Source of the DNA: Clostridiales bacterium
GTDB taxonomy: Bacteria; Bacillota; Clostridia; Christensenellales; Borkfalkiaceae
DNA: 64,000 nucleotides
Reading direction: 5' to 3'
Assembly: GCA_015069605.1 (NCBI GenBank)
Contig: SVII01000007.1
Span: 1-64,000, forward strand
The notes under the pieces were generated by a model that saw only the letters and a program-made list of their open reading frames with translations, searched no databases and was not told the origin of the DNA. Each line of letters begins with the position of its first letter. Position 1 is the first letter of the stretch. The translations under genes were made by a program, and so were the position numbers. Shown piece by piece: positions 40,795 through 50,230 of the stretch.

Positions 40795-40845
40795 TAAAAC
40801 GTTTGAAATACGTCGCAATGCGGCGTTGTACTTGCGTTTTCCTTT

Positions 40846-40936
40846 GGTTACGTACGTTTTGTACGCTCCCTGCAGGAAAGCCGCGTACGCCTTGTCTTGC
40901 TCGTATTTGAACCGTTTTAAAAAGAACGTTTACGCG
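40846..40936 (+). repeat. 91-nt direct repeat, unit 1
   Basis: GGTTACGTACGTTTTGTACGCTCCCTGCAGGAAAGCCGCGTACGCCTTGTCTTGCTCGTATTTGAACCGTTTTAAAAAGAACGTTTACGCG. Confidence 0.85.
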
Positions 40937-41007
40937 GGCAAGCCTTTCTATCTTTCCGTATCGTTTTTAAATAGCTTAATCGGTGACGGTAGGAAACATG
41001 TATTGAG

Positions 41008-41097
41008 GGTTACGTACGTTTTGTACGCTCCCTGCAGGAAAGCCTCGTACGCCTTGTCTTGCTCGTATTTAAACCGTTTTTAAAGAACGTTTACGCG
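41008..41097 (+). repeat. 90-nt direct repeat, unit 2
   Basis: Near-identical to 40846-40936. Confidence 0.85.
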
Positions 41098-41287
41098 AAA
41101 AAAAGAGTTTCATACAAGGAAAAACAAGGAAAAAAGCGCAAAGAAATACGGAAACAACGAAAAAAGCGAGTAAAATTGCTTGACGGAGTTTATAAATTTG
41201 CGATATAATAGGAAAAGTTATCGTGGGGTATGTCGCGATATACACCAAAAAATAAGAAAATAAAAACCAAAATCAGGAGAAAGATTT

Positions 41288-41422
41288 ATGAAAAGAACTT
41301 ATCAACCCAAGAAAAGACAGAGAAGCAAAGTACACGGTTTCCGTAAAAGAATGGCTACGACTGCAGGCAGAAAGGTTTTGAAGAGACGTAGAGCAAAAGG
41401 CAGAAAGAGACTTACGCACTAA
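41288..41422 (+). CDS. rpmH: 50S ribosomal protein L34
   Basis: Translated by eye: [44 protein letters not shown]; upstream TTGACG-N17-TATAAT; absent from ORF track because short. Confidence 0.97.
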   Translation: MKRTYQPKKRQRSKVHGFRKRMATTAGRKVLKRRRAKGRKRLTH

Positions 41423-41551
41423 TCGGTTTTTGATAAACGAGAAGAAAACAATTCCTTTCCTTTTACCCTAAAAGGAAGGGATTTGCCATTTTAAAGACGA
41501 ATGGAGTTTGTTAAAAAACTGACGAAAATCAAGTCGGAGAAATGGAAAAAA

Positions 41552-41869
41552 ATGAAATATTTAAGATTAAAAAAACAAACGGATTTTCAAAAGCTGTTTC
41601 AAAAAGGCAAGCGCGCTTTTTCCCCTTCTTTGACGATGATATATTCAAAATCGGACAAGATGCGTATGGGGATTTCCGTAGGCAAAAGGCACGGAAAAAG
41701 CGTGAAAAGAAACCGTATTAAACGGCTTTTGAGAGAAAGTTTCCGTCTAACGCAAAACGAGATGCAAGGAACGTATTCGATCGTATTGATCCCCAAGGTC
41801 AGCGACGAATACGATTTTAGCACATTCAAACGGCATTTACAATGTATGATCAAAAAAGAGAAAATGTAA
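41552..41869 (+). CDS. rnpA: Ribonuclease P protein component (start could be 41501)
   Basis: [28 protein letters not shown]...[26 protein letters not shown]. Confidence 0.94.
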   Translation: MKYLRLKKQTDFQKLFQKGKRAFSPSLTMIYSKSDKMRMGISVGKRHGKSVKRNRIKRLLRESFRLTQNEMQGTYSIVLIPKVSDEYDFSTFKRHLQCMIKKEKM

Positions 41870-42168
41870 AAGTGGGATTTTTCCGACTTTTAAAAGCGAA
41901 CGCAAAGTATTTAAGAAAAACGGTGTTTAAACCCTATTTAAAAATGCTTTGTTTGCGCATGATTCTTTTTTATCAGCGGTATTTATCCCGTCATACGTGT
42001 TTATACCGCCCTACCTGCTCGCAATATACCTTGGAGTGTATCAACAACCACGGTGTTATTGTAGGGATATTATTAGGCTCGTGGCGAATACTTCGCTGTA
42101 ACCCTTTTTCAAAAGGCGGATACGACCCTGCGCCTGAAGTTTGGTGGCGAAAAAAATGGCTGTTATAG
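41842..42168 (+). CDS. yidD: Membrane protein insertion efficiency factor YidD
   Basis: [60 protein letters not shown]. Confidence 0.95.
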   Translation: MYDQKRENVKVGFFRLLKANAKYLRKTVFKPYLKMLCLRMILFYQRYLSRHTCLYRPTCSQYTLECINNHGVIVGILLGSWRILRCNPFSKGGYDPAPEVWWRKKWLL

Positions 42169-42328
42169 CAATGTAATTACGTAAAAATCGTAAGAGTGCA
42201 ATCTATCGATTGCTAACTTTTGGGCTGTATTTATGAGGGCTATTTGTCCTCGCACTCCCAACAAGGGAACATTCCCTTGACCCTTATTTTGAAAATAAAC
42301 TAAAAAAAAGTTGGAAATATAAACGATT

Positions 42329-43774
42329 ATGGAATTGATGACATTATTAACAAGCGCCATCGGTGACGTAGATATCGGGTTGTTTGGACAAACCTTCGAC
42401 GTTTACCTCAACTGGATCGGCAAAATTATACGTTGGATTATCGGCGTAGGCTCGGTCGGCGTAGGGATTATTTTATTCTCCCTCGTTTTGAAATTTATCG
42501 TGTTGCCTTTCGACGTTTACCAGCGTATTGCAATGCGTAAGCAAAACATTAAAATGAAAGAACAGCAATCGCGTATGGAAAAATTACAAAAACAATACGC
42601 GAATAACAAAGAACTTTACAATCAAAAAGTCATGGAATTGTACAAGGAAAACGGGATTTCTATGTTCTCGTCCTGCTTGCCCATGATTTTGTCCATGGTG
42701 ATCTTTATCGTTGCCATCAACGCATTCAACGCATATTCGCAGTATTCCAACATCGAAAACTACAACACGATGGTGCAGGCGTATAACACGAGAATTGAAG
42801 AATATTGCGCGGATTTGGATGACGAAGGTACGATTGTTAGCGTAAACGGCGATAAAATTTACGTTGAAAACGGAAACAAATTCATTTATTACACTGTAAA
42901 TTACGTAGAAAACTACGCAGAAAACGATTACGCGTATATCAAAAGCATAAAAACGGAAGAAAGAAATTATAAAATCAATGCAGTGAAAGCGTTGGCAAAT
43001 CCTGAAATTCAGGCGTTTGTTACCACGAAAGTAGCGGAAGCGAAAGCGGAAAATGAAAAGACGGAAGGCGCGCCTGCATTCGACGTGACGGAAGAAACCA
43101 AAACCGCTTTAAAAAGTTACTTTATTTCCCAAGCGCAGGATGCCGTAGTCGTTGCGTATAATCAAAAAGTAAAAGGCAAAACCTCTTTCCTTTGGATTAA
43201 AAATATTTGGGCTACGGACGCAAGCTATAAGCACCCTATTCTTGAATATACCGAATTTAAGACGGAAATCGAAAGAGAAAAATTCAACATTGACGGCGAA
43301 AAAGTTTCTTTGAGCGACGTTACCAACTACACCAACGTTTACAAAGAAGATACGTATAAAATCGTTACGAATAAACTTGACGAACAGAAAAATCAAGCGA
43401 ACGGTTATTATATTTTGATCTTGCTTTCGATCGGTACGATTTTGTTACAGCAGTTTGTTTCTATGCGTTCGCAAAAAGAACAGCAGAAATATTCGACGGT
43501 AGATGGGCAGGGCGCGTCGCAACAAAAAATGATGATGATTATGATGACGGGTATGTTTGCGATTTTCTCGTTTATGTACAGCTCGGCATTCTCCATCTAC
43601 ATGATTACGAGCAACCTATTCTCCCTCCTCTCCACTTTGATTATCAACAAAGCAGTAGACATGGTGCAGGAAAAGAAAGAACGCATCGCGTTGCAGGAAA
43701 AACAAAATCAGCGTTACCCTGGCTATAAAGCAAAGCAGGAAAAAGAAAACGCCGATAAGAAAAACAAAAAATAA
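42329..43774 (+). CDS. yidC: YidC/Oxa1 membrane insertase
   Basis: VLKFIVLPFDVYQRIAMRKQNIKMKEQQSRMEKLQKQYANNKELYNQKVMELYKENGI...; C-terminal TMs. Confidence 0.93.
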   Translation: MELMTLLTSAIGDVDIGLFGQTFDVYLNWIGKIIRWIIGVGSVGVGIILFSLVLKFIVLPFDVYQRIAMRKQNIKMKEQQSRMEKLQKQYANNKELYNQKVMELYKENGISMFSSCLPMILSMVIFIVAINAFNAYSQYSNIENYNTMVQAYNTRIEEYCADLDDEGTIVSVNGDKIYVENGNKFIYYTVNYVENYAENDYAYIKSIKTEERNYKINAVKALANPEIQAFVTTKVAEAKAENEKTEGAPAFDVTEETKTALKSYFISQAQDAVVVAYNQKVKGKTSFLWIKNIWATDASYKHPILEYTEFKTEIEREKFNIDGEKVSLSDVTNYTNVYKEDTYKIVTNKLDEQKNQANGYYILILLSIGTILLQQFVSMRSQKEQQKYSTVDGQGASQQKMMMIMMTGMFAIFSFMYSSAFSIYMITSNLFSLLSTLIINKAVDMVQEKKERIALQEKQNQRYPGYKAKQEKENADKKNKK

Positions 43775-43831
43775 TCTCTGAGAGATATGAAAATCCGCTT
43801 GTACAAAAAAGCGGGAATAAGGAGTAAGACA

Positions 43832-44809
43832 ATGAAATATACGGAATTCACGGGCAAGACGGTGGATGAAGCCGTCGAAAAAGGCTTGAAAGAGCTTGGG
43901 TTGACAGAGGAAACGGCGGAAATCCGTATCCTCGAAGAAGGAAAAAAGAAACTGTTTGGTTCAGTGAAAGCGCGTGTAGAAATCGCGCCAAAAACGGCTG
44001 AAAACGAAGAAGTTGAAAACAGCTCGAACGAAGAAACAAACGAAGCGGCAACGGCGGAAAAAGAACCCGTAGAAGCTGTTTATACGGAAGGTATGACGGA
44101 TGGCGAAAGAACGGTTGTGTTCTTGGAAGGTCTGTTCAAATTGTTAAACATCACCGCTTGTACCGAACTTGTTGGTGAAGGCGAAAAGGTAGAAATCAAC
44201 GTAACGGCTGCAAATACCAACTCGGTAATCGGCAAACACGGCGCAATGCTCGATGCAATCCAAACCCTTGCGGGAGCGGTTGCAAACACGGGCAGAGATG
44301 AATACAAACGTGTAGTTGTGGATTGTGAAAACTATCGTGAAAATCGTGAAGCGACGTTGAATACGTTGGCGGAAAATTTAGCGCAAAAGGCGATTCGTTT
44401 GGGTAAGAAGATCAAACTTGAACCCATGAACCCCTATGAAAGAAGAATTATGCACTCCGCGCTTTCGGAAAGAGAAGGCGTAACCACGCAGAGCGAAGGC
44501 AAAGAACCCAATCGTTATTTGGTGATTATTCCCGATAACCTTGAAGATCCTGATGCTCCTGCAATCCCTGCAAGACACGAACGCGGCGGCAGAGGCCGTG
44601 ACAACCGCAGAGGCGGCAGAGATTTTGGAAGAAACGGCAATAAAGGCGGTTACGGCAATCGCGGCGGGTATAATAAGAAACCCTACAACCGCGATAAAAA
44701 GAGCTCGCCCAGCGGCGGTTCTACTACGGGCGGCACGACGTTGAAAACTTCCAACGATTTCTTCGGAATTTTCCTTGGAAATAGCGGCAACAGCGAAGAT
44801 AAAGAATAA
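43832..44809 (+). CDS. jag: Jag (SpoIIIJ-associated) RNA-binding protein with RGG-rich tail
   Basis: Jag_N, KH (VIGKHGAMLDAIQTLAGAV), R3H (MNPYERRIMHSALSEREGVTTQSEGKEPNRYLVI), then RGG/RNxGG-rich tail. Confidence 0.93.
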   Translation: MKYTEFTGKTVDEAVEKGLKELGLTEETAEIRILEEGKKKLFGSVKARVEIAPKTAENEEVENSSNEETNEAATAEKEPVEAVYTEGMTDGERTVVFLEGLFKLLNITACTELVGEGEKVEINVTAANTNSVIGKHGAMLDAIQTLAGAVANTGRDEYKRVVVDCENYRENREATLNTLAENLAQKAIRLGKKIKLEPMNPYERRIMHSALSEREGVTTQSEGKEPNRYLVIIPDNLEDPDAPAIPARHERGGRGRDNRRGGRDFGRNGNKGGYGNRGGYNKKPYNRDKKSSPSGGSTTGGTTLKTSNDFFGIFLGNSGNSEDKE

Positions 44810-44818
44810 TAAAACAAA

Positions 44819-44848
44819 CACCGCAGGGCGAAAAACCTTGCGGTGTTA
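44819..44848 (+). terminator. Rho-independent terminator after jag
   Basis: CACCGCAGGGCGAAAAACCTTGCGGTGTTATTATTTT. Confidence 0.75.
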
Positions 44849-44854
44849 TTATTT

Positions 44855-45062
44855 TCCCAACGTACCGCCAACGTTCCGTTGGATCGTGACTTTCTATCTT
44901 TCGGTATCGGTTAGAAATTACAGTTCATTACCAAATAAGGGTCAATGGAAACATTCCCTTGCGAGGTATGGAGCAAAGCTCCATAATTTTTATGCTTGCG
45001 CTATTAATACCAAAGAGCCCTCCGCCCTTGTTCTACCGATAAGGAACTAAGTTCCTTAAATT
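44855..45062 (+). repeat. Intergenic repeat family, copy F
   Basis: CCAACGTACCGCCAACGTTCCGTTGGATCGTGACTTTCTATCTTTCGGTATCGGTTAGAAATTACAGTTCATTACCAAATAAGGGTCAATGGAAACATTCCCTTG. Confidence 0.75.
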
Positions 45063-45063
45063 C

Positions 45064-45783
45064 TTAATTTTCGGATTTTTTCTTTACTTTATAATAGATC
45101 CAGAACGGAACGTAAAACAGCGTAATCAGCACCAAAGCCAATACCATGTACGAGATGAAGTACACAAACCAACCGTTGTCCATATTCAAAATAGGCAATC
45201 CGTCCATGGGCGGTTCGGACAAATACAAGAAGTTCGTGTTTTGGAAAAATCCGTTGATATAGAACGTTACGTACACAATCGCGCCAAGCCCGACAAGCAT
45301 TTTCAGCATCGCTTTTACGTCGAGTTTTAATCCCGATTTTTTAATTGCTACGACAGCAAACCAAATCAAAGAAATATGGTAAACAAAATACTGATATGTA
45401 CGCACGTTGGTGAAAACGCAAGGCACGGTGACAATCAAAAGCGCCGCTGTGCCGCCGATTGCGCACGTAGGGATCATGAAATTGATACAAAAATCACGCA
45501 CTTTTTGCTTTTGCGTAAATCTTGCTACAAACGCGAAAAACAGTTGCAACGAACAAAGGTGAAACGGAAGATCGGTTTCTTTGATAAAATAACCGTTGTC
45601 GTTAAAACGCTCGCCTCGAATCATGACGTAGAAAATCTTAACGATTTCACTTGCTACGCAAATCGCGCATAAGATTGAGAGGGTTGTTTTTAAGGAAATA
45701 TTCTTTTTAATGGTTACGATACTGCCTGCAACGATCAATGCTACGGAAATACCCAACCAAACGAAGTGAAGTGTGGAAAACAT
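45064..45783 (-). CDS. YwaF/TIGR02206-like integral membrane protein
   Basis: Multi-TM with TDLPFHLCSLQLFFAF. Confidence 0.75.
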   Translation of the reverse strand: MFSTLHFVWLGISVALIVAGSIVTIKKNISLKTTLSILCAICVASEIVKIFYVMIRGERFNDNGYFIKETDLPFHLCSLQLFFAFVARFTQKQKVRDFCINFMIPTCAIGGTAALLIVTVPCVFTNVRTYQYFVYHISLIWFAVVAIKKSGLKLDVKAMLKMLVGLGAIVYVTFYINGFFQNTNFLYLSEPPMDGLPILNMDNGWFVYFISYMVLALVLITLFYVPFWIYYKVKKKSEN

Positions 45784-45867
45784 AACAGACCTCTTTTGTT
45801 TATTTTATTTAGTATAGCATATGCAAACGCATTTTGCAAGAGTTTCTATATATATTTATACATATAA

Positions 45868-45893
45868 AAACCGCTCGTGTAAGCGGTTTTTTA
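45868..45893. terminator. Bidirectional terminator
   Basis: AAAAACCGCTCGTGTAAGCGGTTTTTTA. Confidence 0.7.
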
Positions 45894-45895
45894 GG

Positions 45896-46423
45896 TTAGT
45901 ATTCTAATGTTTGATTTTTGATACGCCGAATGGCGAAATACAGCGGCGTGCCCAGCGCATATACCCATACCGATTCCGTTAAGAACAGCGAGCCTACAAA
46001 GGAAAAATACGCAACCGTCGTCGTGGCATATCCCTCTGCTCCGCCACATAAAAAAACGATAATAATAGGAATAATGAACGCGTTGCAAAGCACGGGAAAT
46101 AATCCGCCTAACAAGAGTTTTAACCCCTCTTTTTTCACAAAAACCCCTACCATGTACGTGCCGAGCGCGGCAAGCAGGGTTGCTAACGATCCGAGCAATG
46201 CGTCGAAAAGAACGTAGGGAGAAGCGAGGTTGGATAAAATACAGCCTACGTACAGTGCGGGTACGGCTTCTGGAAAAAACAGCGGTAAAATGCAAAGCGC
46301 CTCTGCCGGTCGGATTTGAAATGGGCCGAAGGCAAAGGGCATAAATACGTAAGTGAGCGCAACGTACAGCGCGGCAATAACGCCTGCGCGACAAAGTCGT
46401 TTGGTCGTGAAACCTTTTTTCAT
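45896..46423 (-). CDS. queT: QueT family queuosine-precursor transporter
   Basis: RAGVIAALYVALTYVFMPFAFGPFQIRPAEALCILPLFFPEAVPALYVGCILSNL. Confidence 0.9.
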   Translation of the reverse strand: MKKGFTTKRLCRAGVIAALYVALTYVFMPFAFGPFQIRPAEALCILPLFFPEAVPALYVGCILSNLASPYVLFDALLGSLATLLAALGTYMVGVFVKKEGLKLLLGGLFPVLCNAFIIPIIIVFLCGGAEGYATTTVAYFSFVGSLFLTESVWVYALGTPLYFAIRRIKNQTLEY

Positions 46424-46432
46424 AAAATTGTA

Positions 46433-46473
46433 CCTCGGTTTTTTTATTTGGAAGTGTTTACCGAAAACCTTCC
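46433..46473 (-). promoter_or_regulatory. preQ1-I-like riboswitch upstream of queT
   Basis: Minus strand GGAAG-GTTTTCGGTAAACA-CTTCC-AAATAAAAAAACCGAGG: hairpin, A-rich tail, pseudoknot CGGT/ACCG overlapping the SD; TTGACA-N17-TATTAT promoter just upstream. Confidence 0.75.
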
Positions 46474-46549
46474 TTTCCTCAATATAATAGCACTTTTTTT
46501 ATTTCTTGTCAATAAAAAATATAACGCGAAGAAAAATATTGACGAGATT

Positions 46550-47182
46550 TTAGGCTTGGTTCGTATCTGCCGTTTTGTTGCAAAGCTCCCACAGCACCGC
46601 CGCAAGCCCGTCGGAAATAATTTCCGCCATGGTATATACCAAATTCAGCCGCGTAGTGTTAAAAAGTCCGTAATTAGAAACGGATTTTTCCGCAACGACG
46701 CCCATGATGGAAATATCCCCGATTTCACCTAATTGTTTATTTGCGCCCGCGCCTGGCATCAGGGGTTTGTCGGATAATTTAATCAATCCCAAATCCCCAT
46801 GATCCCCCACGGCGGCGTCTATGGCAATCACGGGTCGATTTTTATGCGTTTCTTTTAAAAATGCGCGGAGATATTTGATTTCCTTCGCTGTAACGGGTGA
46901 GGCAAGCGAACCGTATAAAAAAACATTCAACCCCTGCGTCTTATATTTGAGCATAGACCCCGTAATGGGTCCTAATGAATCCCCGATCGCAAGATCACTC
47001 CCGATACACACGACCACGGGTGGTTCATTTTTGTTTAAAACAGGAGATTTTTCGATTAAACTCGTACATGCCCCCTTCGTTTTTGCTGTTTTGCGAATAC
47101 AAACAGCGCGAAGCAGTTTATCCGCAGACATGGATACTCCGTCCGCGGCAAGTTTGTTATATATATGAAAAGAATACTCCAT
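46550..47182 (-). CDS. YyaC family spore protease-like protein
   Basis: VVCIGSDLAIGDSLGPITGSML...AIDAAVGDHGDLGLIKLSDKPLMPGAGANKQLGEIGDISIMGVV. Confidence 0.9.
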   Translation of the reverse strand: MEYSFHIYNKLAADGVSMSADKLLRAVCIRKTAKTKGACTSLIEKSPVLNKNEPPVVVCIGSDLAIGDSLGPITGSMLKYKTQGLNVFLYGSLASPVTAKEIKYLRAFLKETHKNRPVIAIDAAVGDHGDLGLIKLSDKPLMPGAGANKQLGEIGDISIMGVVAEKSVSNYGLFNTTRLNLVYTMAEIISDGLAAVLWELCNKTADTNQA

Positions 47183-47349
47183 AAAAAGCGCTCCGAGAAA
47201 AAGATTTCCTTTCAAGTATAGCCAAGGCTTTGTAAAAATAAACGTAAAAAAGGAAAAGAAAAATTCGCGCGAAAAGGTTGAAAAATGTAATAGGATATGG
47301 TATAATAAGCAAGTGAATATGTAAAACAAGAAAACAAAAAGGAGAAAAT

Positions 47350-48069
47350 ATGAGCGTTTACGATTTGTGCGCAGGGTGCAATTTTACCAACTTTATCGTG
47401 GACATTGTCGTGATTTTGGTGTTGATCGGGTTTGGTTTTGTTTGCGCGCGTCGCGGATTTATCGAGTGTTTTTTCGGTTTTATTACTACGATTGTAGCAT
47501 TGTTGTTGGCGTTTTTTCTGACGGACGTTATCGTTTTGGCTACGGGCGGAGTTTTTGGTTTGGAAACCTCTATGGCAAGCGGGTTTGAGGAAACTTTCTT
47601 GAAAATTAAGGGCTTTGACATTGATCTTTCCAACACTGGTTTAGAAGCGGAAATGGCAGAAAAAAATCTTCCGAAATTCCTTATTGATCTCATCATTGAA
47701 AATTACGGCAACAAAGATTTGGCAGAAGGCACGACGGTTGCGCTGTTGGCGGCGACTACCCTCTCCTCTTTGGCGGTTAATTTTATCGTATGGGTAGTGT
47801 TGTTTATCGCGGCAAAACTTTTGATGTTGCTTTTAAAAGGGATTCTCAACGCGTTGGCGGATAGATTGACGTTGGTGGGCGTAGTCAACACAGTATTAGG
47901 CGCGGCGGTGGGTTTATTTGAAGCGTTTGTTATCGTGTGTATCGTCTTATTTATATTGACAATCATTCCTGGAGAAGCCATCACGTCTTATCTTAGTAAC
48001 AGTTTGTTTGTCGGGACTTTGTACAACAATAATCCCTTGAACGTCATTATCGGCGGTTTGTTCCACTGA
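47350..48069 (+). CDS. CvpA family membrane protein
   Basis: Four-TM pattern, VVILVLIGFGFVCARRGFIECFFGFI. Confidence 0.75.
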   Translation: MSVYDLCAGCNFTNFIVDIVVILVLIGFGFVCARRGFIECFFGFITTIVALLLAFFLTDVIVLATGGVFGLETSMASGFEETFLKIKGFDIDLSNTGLEAEMAEKNLPKFLIDLIIENYGNKDLAEGTTVALLAATTLSSLAVNFIVWVVLFIAAKLLMLLLKGILNALADRLTLVGVVNTVLGAAVGLFEAFVIVCIVLFILTIIPGEAITSYLSNSLFVGTLYNNNPLNVIIGGLFH

Positions 48070-48260
48070 CGTTTGGATATAAATTTTACATAAAAAATCT
48101 AAAAGCATTTCGGTGAGTGTATCGAAGTGCTTTTTTCTTAAAATATTTACAAAAAAATAAGAAATAAGGAAAAAATCAAGAGTAATTTTCGCGCGCACGT
48201 TGTTTAATATAAGGAAATAAAATTTTCCAAAAATTATGACGTATCAACAGGTGAAAAACT

Positions 48261-49172
48261 ATGATCATTAAAATGTTCAACTTTTGGTATTTTTTCTGGT
48301 TACTGCTTTCGGCGGGCGCGATTGTCGGTTTGTATTTCGCTTTGCGAAAAGCATCGGAACGAACGCAAAAAATTGTACTGTTTTCCATTTTAGCCGTCGG
48401 GTTTGCGCTGAATTTCTTGAAAGTTTACATACCGCCCTATTCGGTGGACGAAGCGAGAAAACTCCGTGATTTGTGGATGAATAACATTTGCGGCGCAAAT
48501 ATTTTCTTTTTCCCGTTCTTCTTTGTAATGAAGAATAAAAAAGTGAAGGATTATATGTTCTATATCGGGATTATCAGCGGCTTGATTGCGTTGTTCTATC
48601 CTCAAGAACCTTTGGCGAAATCCAACCAACTGGGTGAATTTTGGGATATCGTGCGTTTCTATTTCCACCACTGGATGTTGCTTGCTGTGCCTTTGTTGAT
48701 GGTGCTTTTGAAATTGCATACGATTTCCTACAAGCGCATTTTGGTTGCGCCTACGGGGTTGTTGCTGTTGATGCTCTTTATTATCCTCAATCAAATTTTC
48801 CAAAGCGAGCTTGGGTACACGCCCGTTCGCAACGGCGATATGTTCGACATTAACCATAAAAATTCGTCGTATATTTGGGGGCCTGGAACAAACGACGCGA
48901 TCGGTTCGTTTTTGGCAATATTCTGTCCAAAATTTTTCAAAATAATCCCCGTTGGACAATACGCAGGTCAAGAAAAAGTGTGGCCGTGGTTCTGGCTGAT
49001 TTTCCCTTGCTACATTTTGGTGACGCCGTTGGCGTTTGGGTTGTCCATGATCTTCGATCACGCGAACTTCGTAAAAGATATGAAAGCCTTAAAAGCAAAA
49101 ATTAGCGAATGGAACACGCAACGTAAACAGAAAAAAGTGACGGCTGTTGCTTTAAACGAAAAAGTTTCTTAA
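48261..49172 (+). CDS. Multi-pass membrane protein, distantly YwaF-like
   Basis: Multi-TM; FYFHHWMLLAVPLLMVLL. Confidence 0.6.
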   Translation: MIIKMFNFWYFFWLLLSAGAIVGLYFALRKASERTQKIVLFSILAVGFALNFLKVYIPPYSVDEARKLRDLWMNNICGANIFFFPFFFVMKNKKVKDYMFYIGIISGLIALFYPQEPLAKSNQLGEFWDIVRFYFHHWMLLAVPLLMVLLKLHTISYKRILVAPTGLLLLMLFIILNQIFQSELGYTPVRNGDMFDINHKNSSYIWGPGTNDAIGSFLAIFCPKFFKIIPVGQYAGQEKVWPWFWLIFPCYILVTPLAFGLSMIFDHANFVKDMKALKAKISEWNTQRKQKKVTAVALNEKVS

Positions 49173-49202
49173 ATGGTTTTTATCAAAACAAAATAACAAC
49201 AA

Positions 49203-49235
49203 AAAGCGTAGGGTTTACCACCTTACGCTTTTTTC
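49203..49235 (+). terminator. Rho-independent terminator
   Basis: AAAGCGTAGGGTTTACCACCTTACGCTTTTTTC. Confidence 0.7.
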
Positions 49236-49292
49236 TATGATAGGAAAATTTACAGTGAAACAGATAAAAAAGAGGGAGTATCAAGCCACAAT

Positions 49293-50057
49293 TTAATATT
49301 TTGTTGGCGGAACGCCCGTATGTTTTTTGAAGGCTTTGGAAAATTCGTAAATATTGTTATATCCAAGCGCAAACGCTATGTCGGTAATGCTACTGTAATC
49401 GCTTCTAAGCATTTCTTTGGCGCGGCGAATACGTAAATTTTGAATATAATTCATTGGGGAAACGCCGTACACTTTATGAAAAAGCTCTCGAAAATAAACG
49501 GTGGACATTTTGCATAAAGCCGCCAAATCATCATTTTTAATAGGTTTGGTAAAATGATTGATGATGTAATTAAATGCAGGCAGTAAGCGTTCTTTTTTGT
49601 CGATAGGGACGTATTTGGTGTTGTCTTGATGCGCTTTGAATGCCTTTACAAGCAGCGAATATAATAAATGAAAACTCTCGATATTAGAAAAATTTTTTTT
49701 GGAAAGCTGTAACTGTTCTAAATCTTTCAAAATACGCAAAATAGAAGTGTTTTCGCCTATATCCAAGCAAAATAATTCGTTAATTTCTAGGTTGCATTCA
49801 AAATCGACGATTACGTAATGTCCTGATTTTGTACATACCCATTCGTATGATGAATTTTTGGGTAAAATCATTAAATGTTTTTCGTCGGAAAGGTAATCAG
49901 ACGTATGATTTGAATAAACGGTTTCGCCTTCATATTTCAAAATTACCCCCCAACACGGACGATTTTTTTTGACGATTTTATTATCGCTTTTTTGAGTGTA
50001 CATTGTGCTTATCGAATAAATTTTTGTGATGACGAGTTCAGATAATATTTTGTGCAT
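49293..50057 (-). CDS. AraC family transcriptional regulator with cupin-like N-terminus
   Basis: Two HTHs: IKNDDLAALCKMSTVYFRELFHKVYGVSPMNYIQNLRIRRAKEML and SITDIAFALGYNNIYEFSKAFKKHTGVPPTKY. Confidence 0.92.
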   Translation of the reverse strand: MHKILSELVITKIYSISTMYTQKSDNKIVKKNRPCWGVILKYEGETVYSNHTSDYLSDEKHLMILPKNSSYEWVCTKSGHYVIVDFECNLEINELFCLDIGENTSILRILKDLEQLQLSKKNFSNIESFHLLYSLLVKAFKAHQDNTKYVPIDKKERLLPAFNYIINHFTKPIKNDDLAALCKMSTVYFRELFHKVYGVSPMNYIQNLRIRRAKEMLRSDYSSITDIAFALGYNNIYEFSKAFKKHTGVPPTKY

Positions 50058-50230
50058 AGAGGGTAATTCCTTGCGCGGTTCTTTCTTGTATTATAAAAAA
50101 CATTCCGATTTTTGTCAAGAAAATTTAACAGCAAATTTGATAAAAACCACAGGTTTGATATTTACAAAAATCGAAAACGTTGTATAATAAAAATAACCAA
50201 ATTATGTTTTGTTGGTTTGAGGATAAAAAT

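Noticed and set aside
40826-41083. 85 aa ORF across the dnaN-rpmH direct repeats
   Set aside because: Its sequence is just the repeat translated twice (VTYVLYAPCRKAAYALSCSYLNRF); no SD and no protein-like features, so treated as a repeat.
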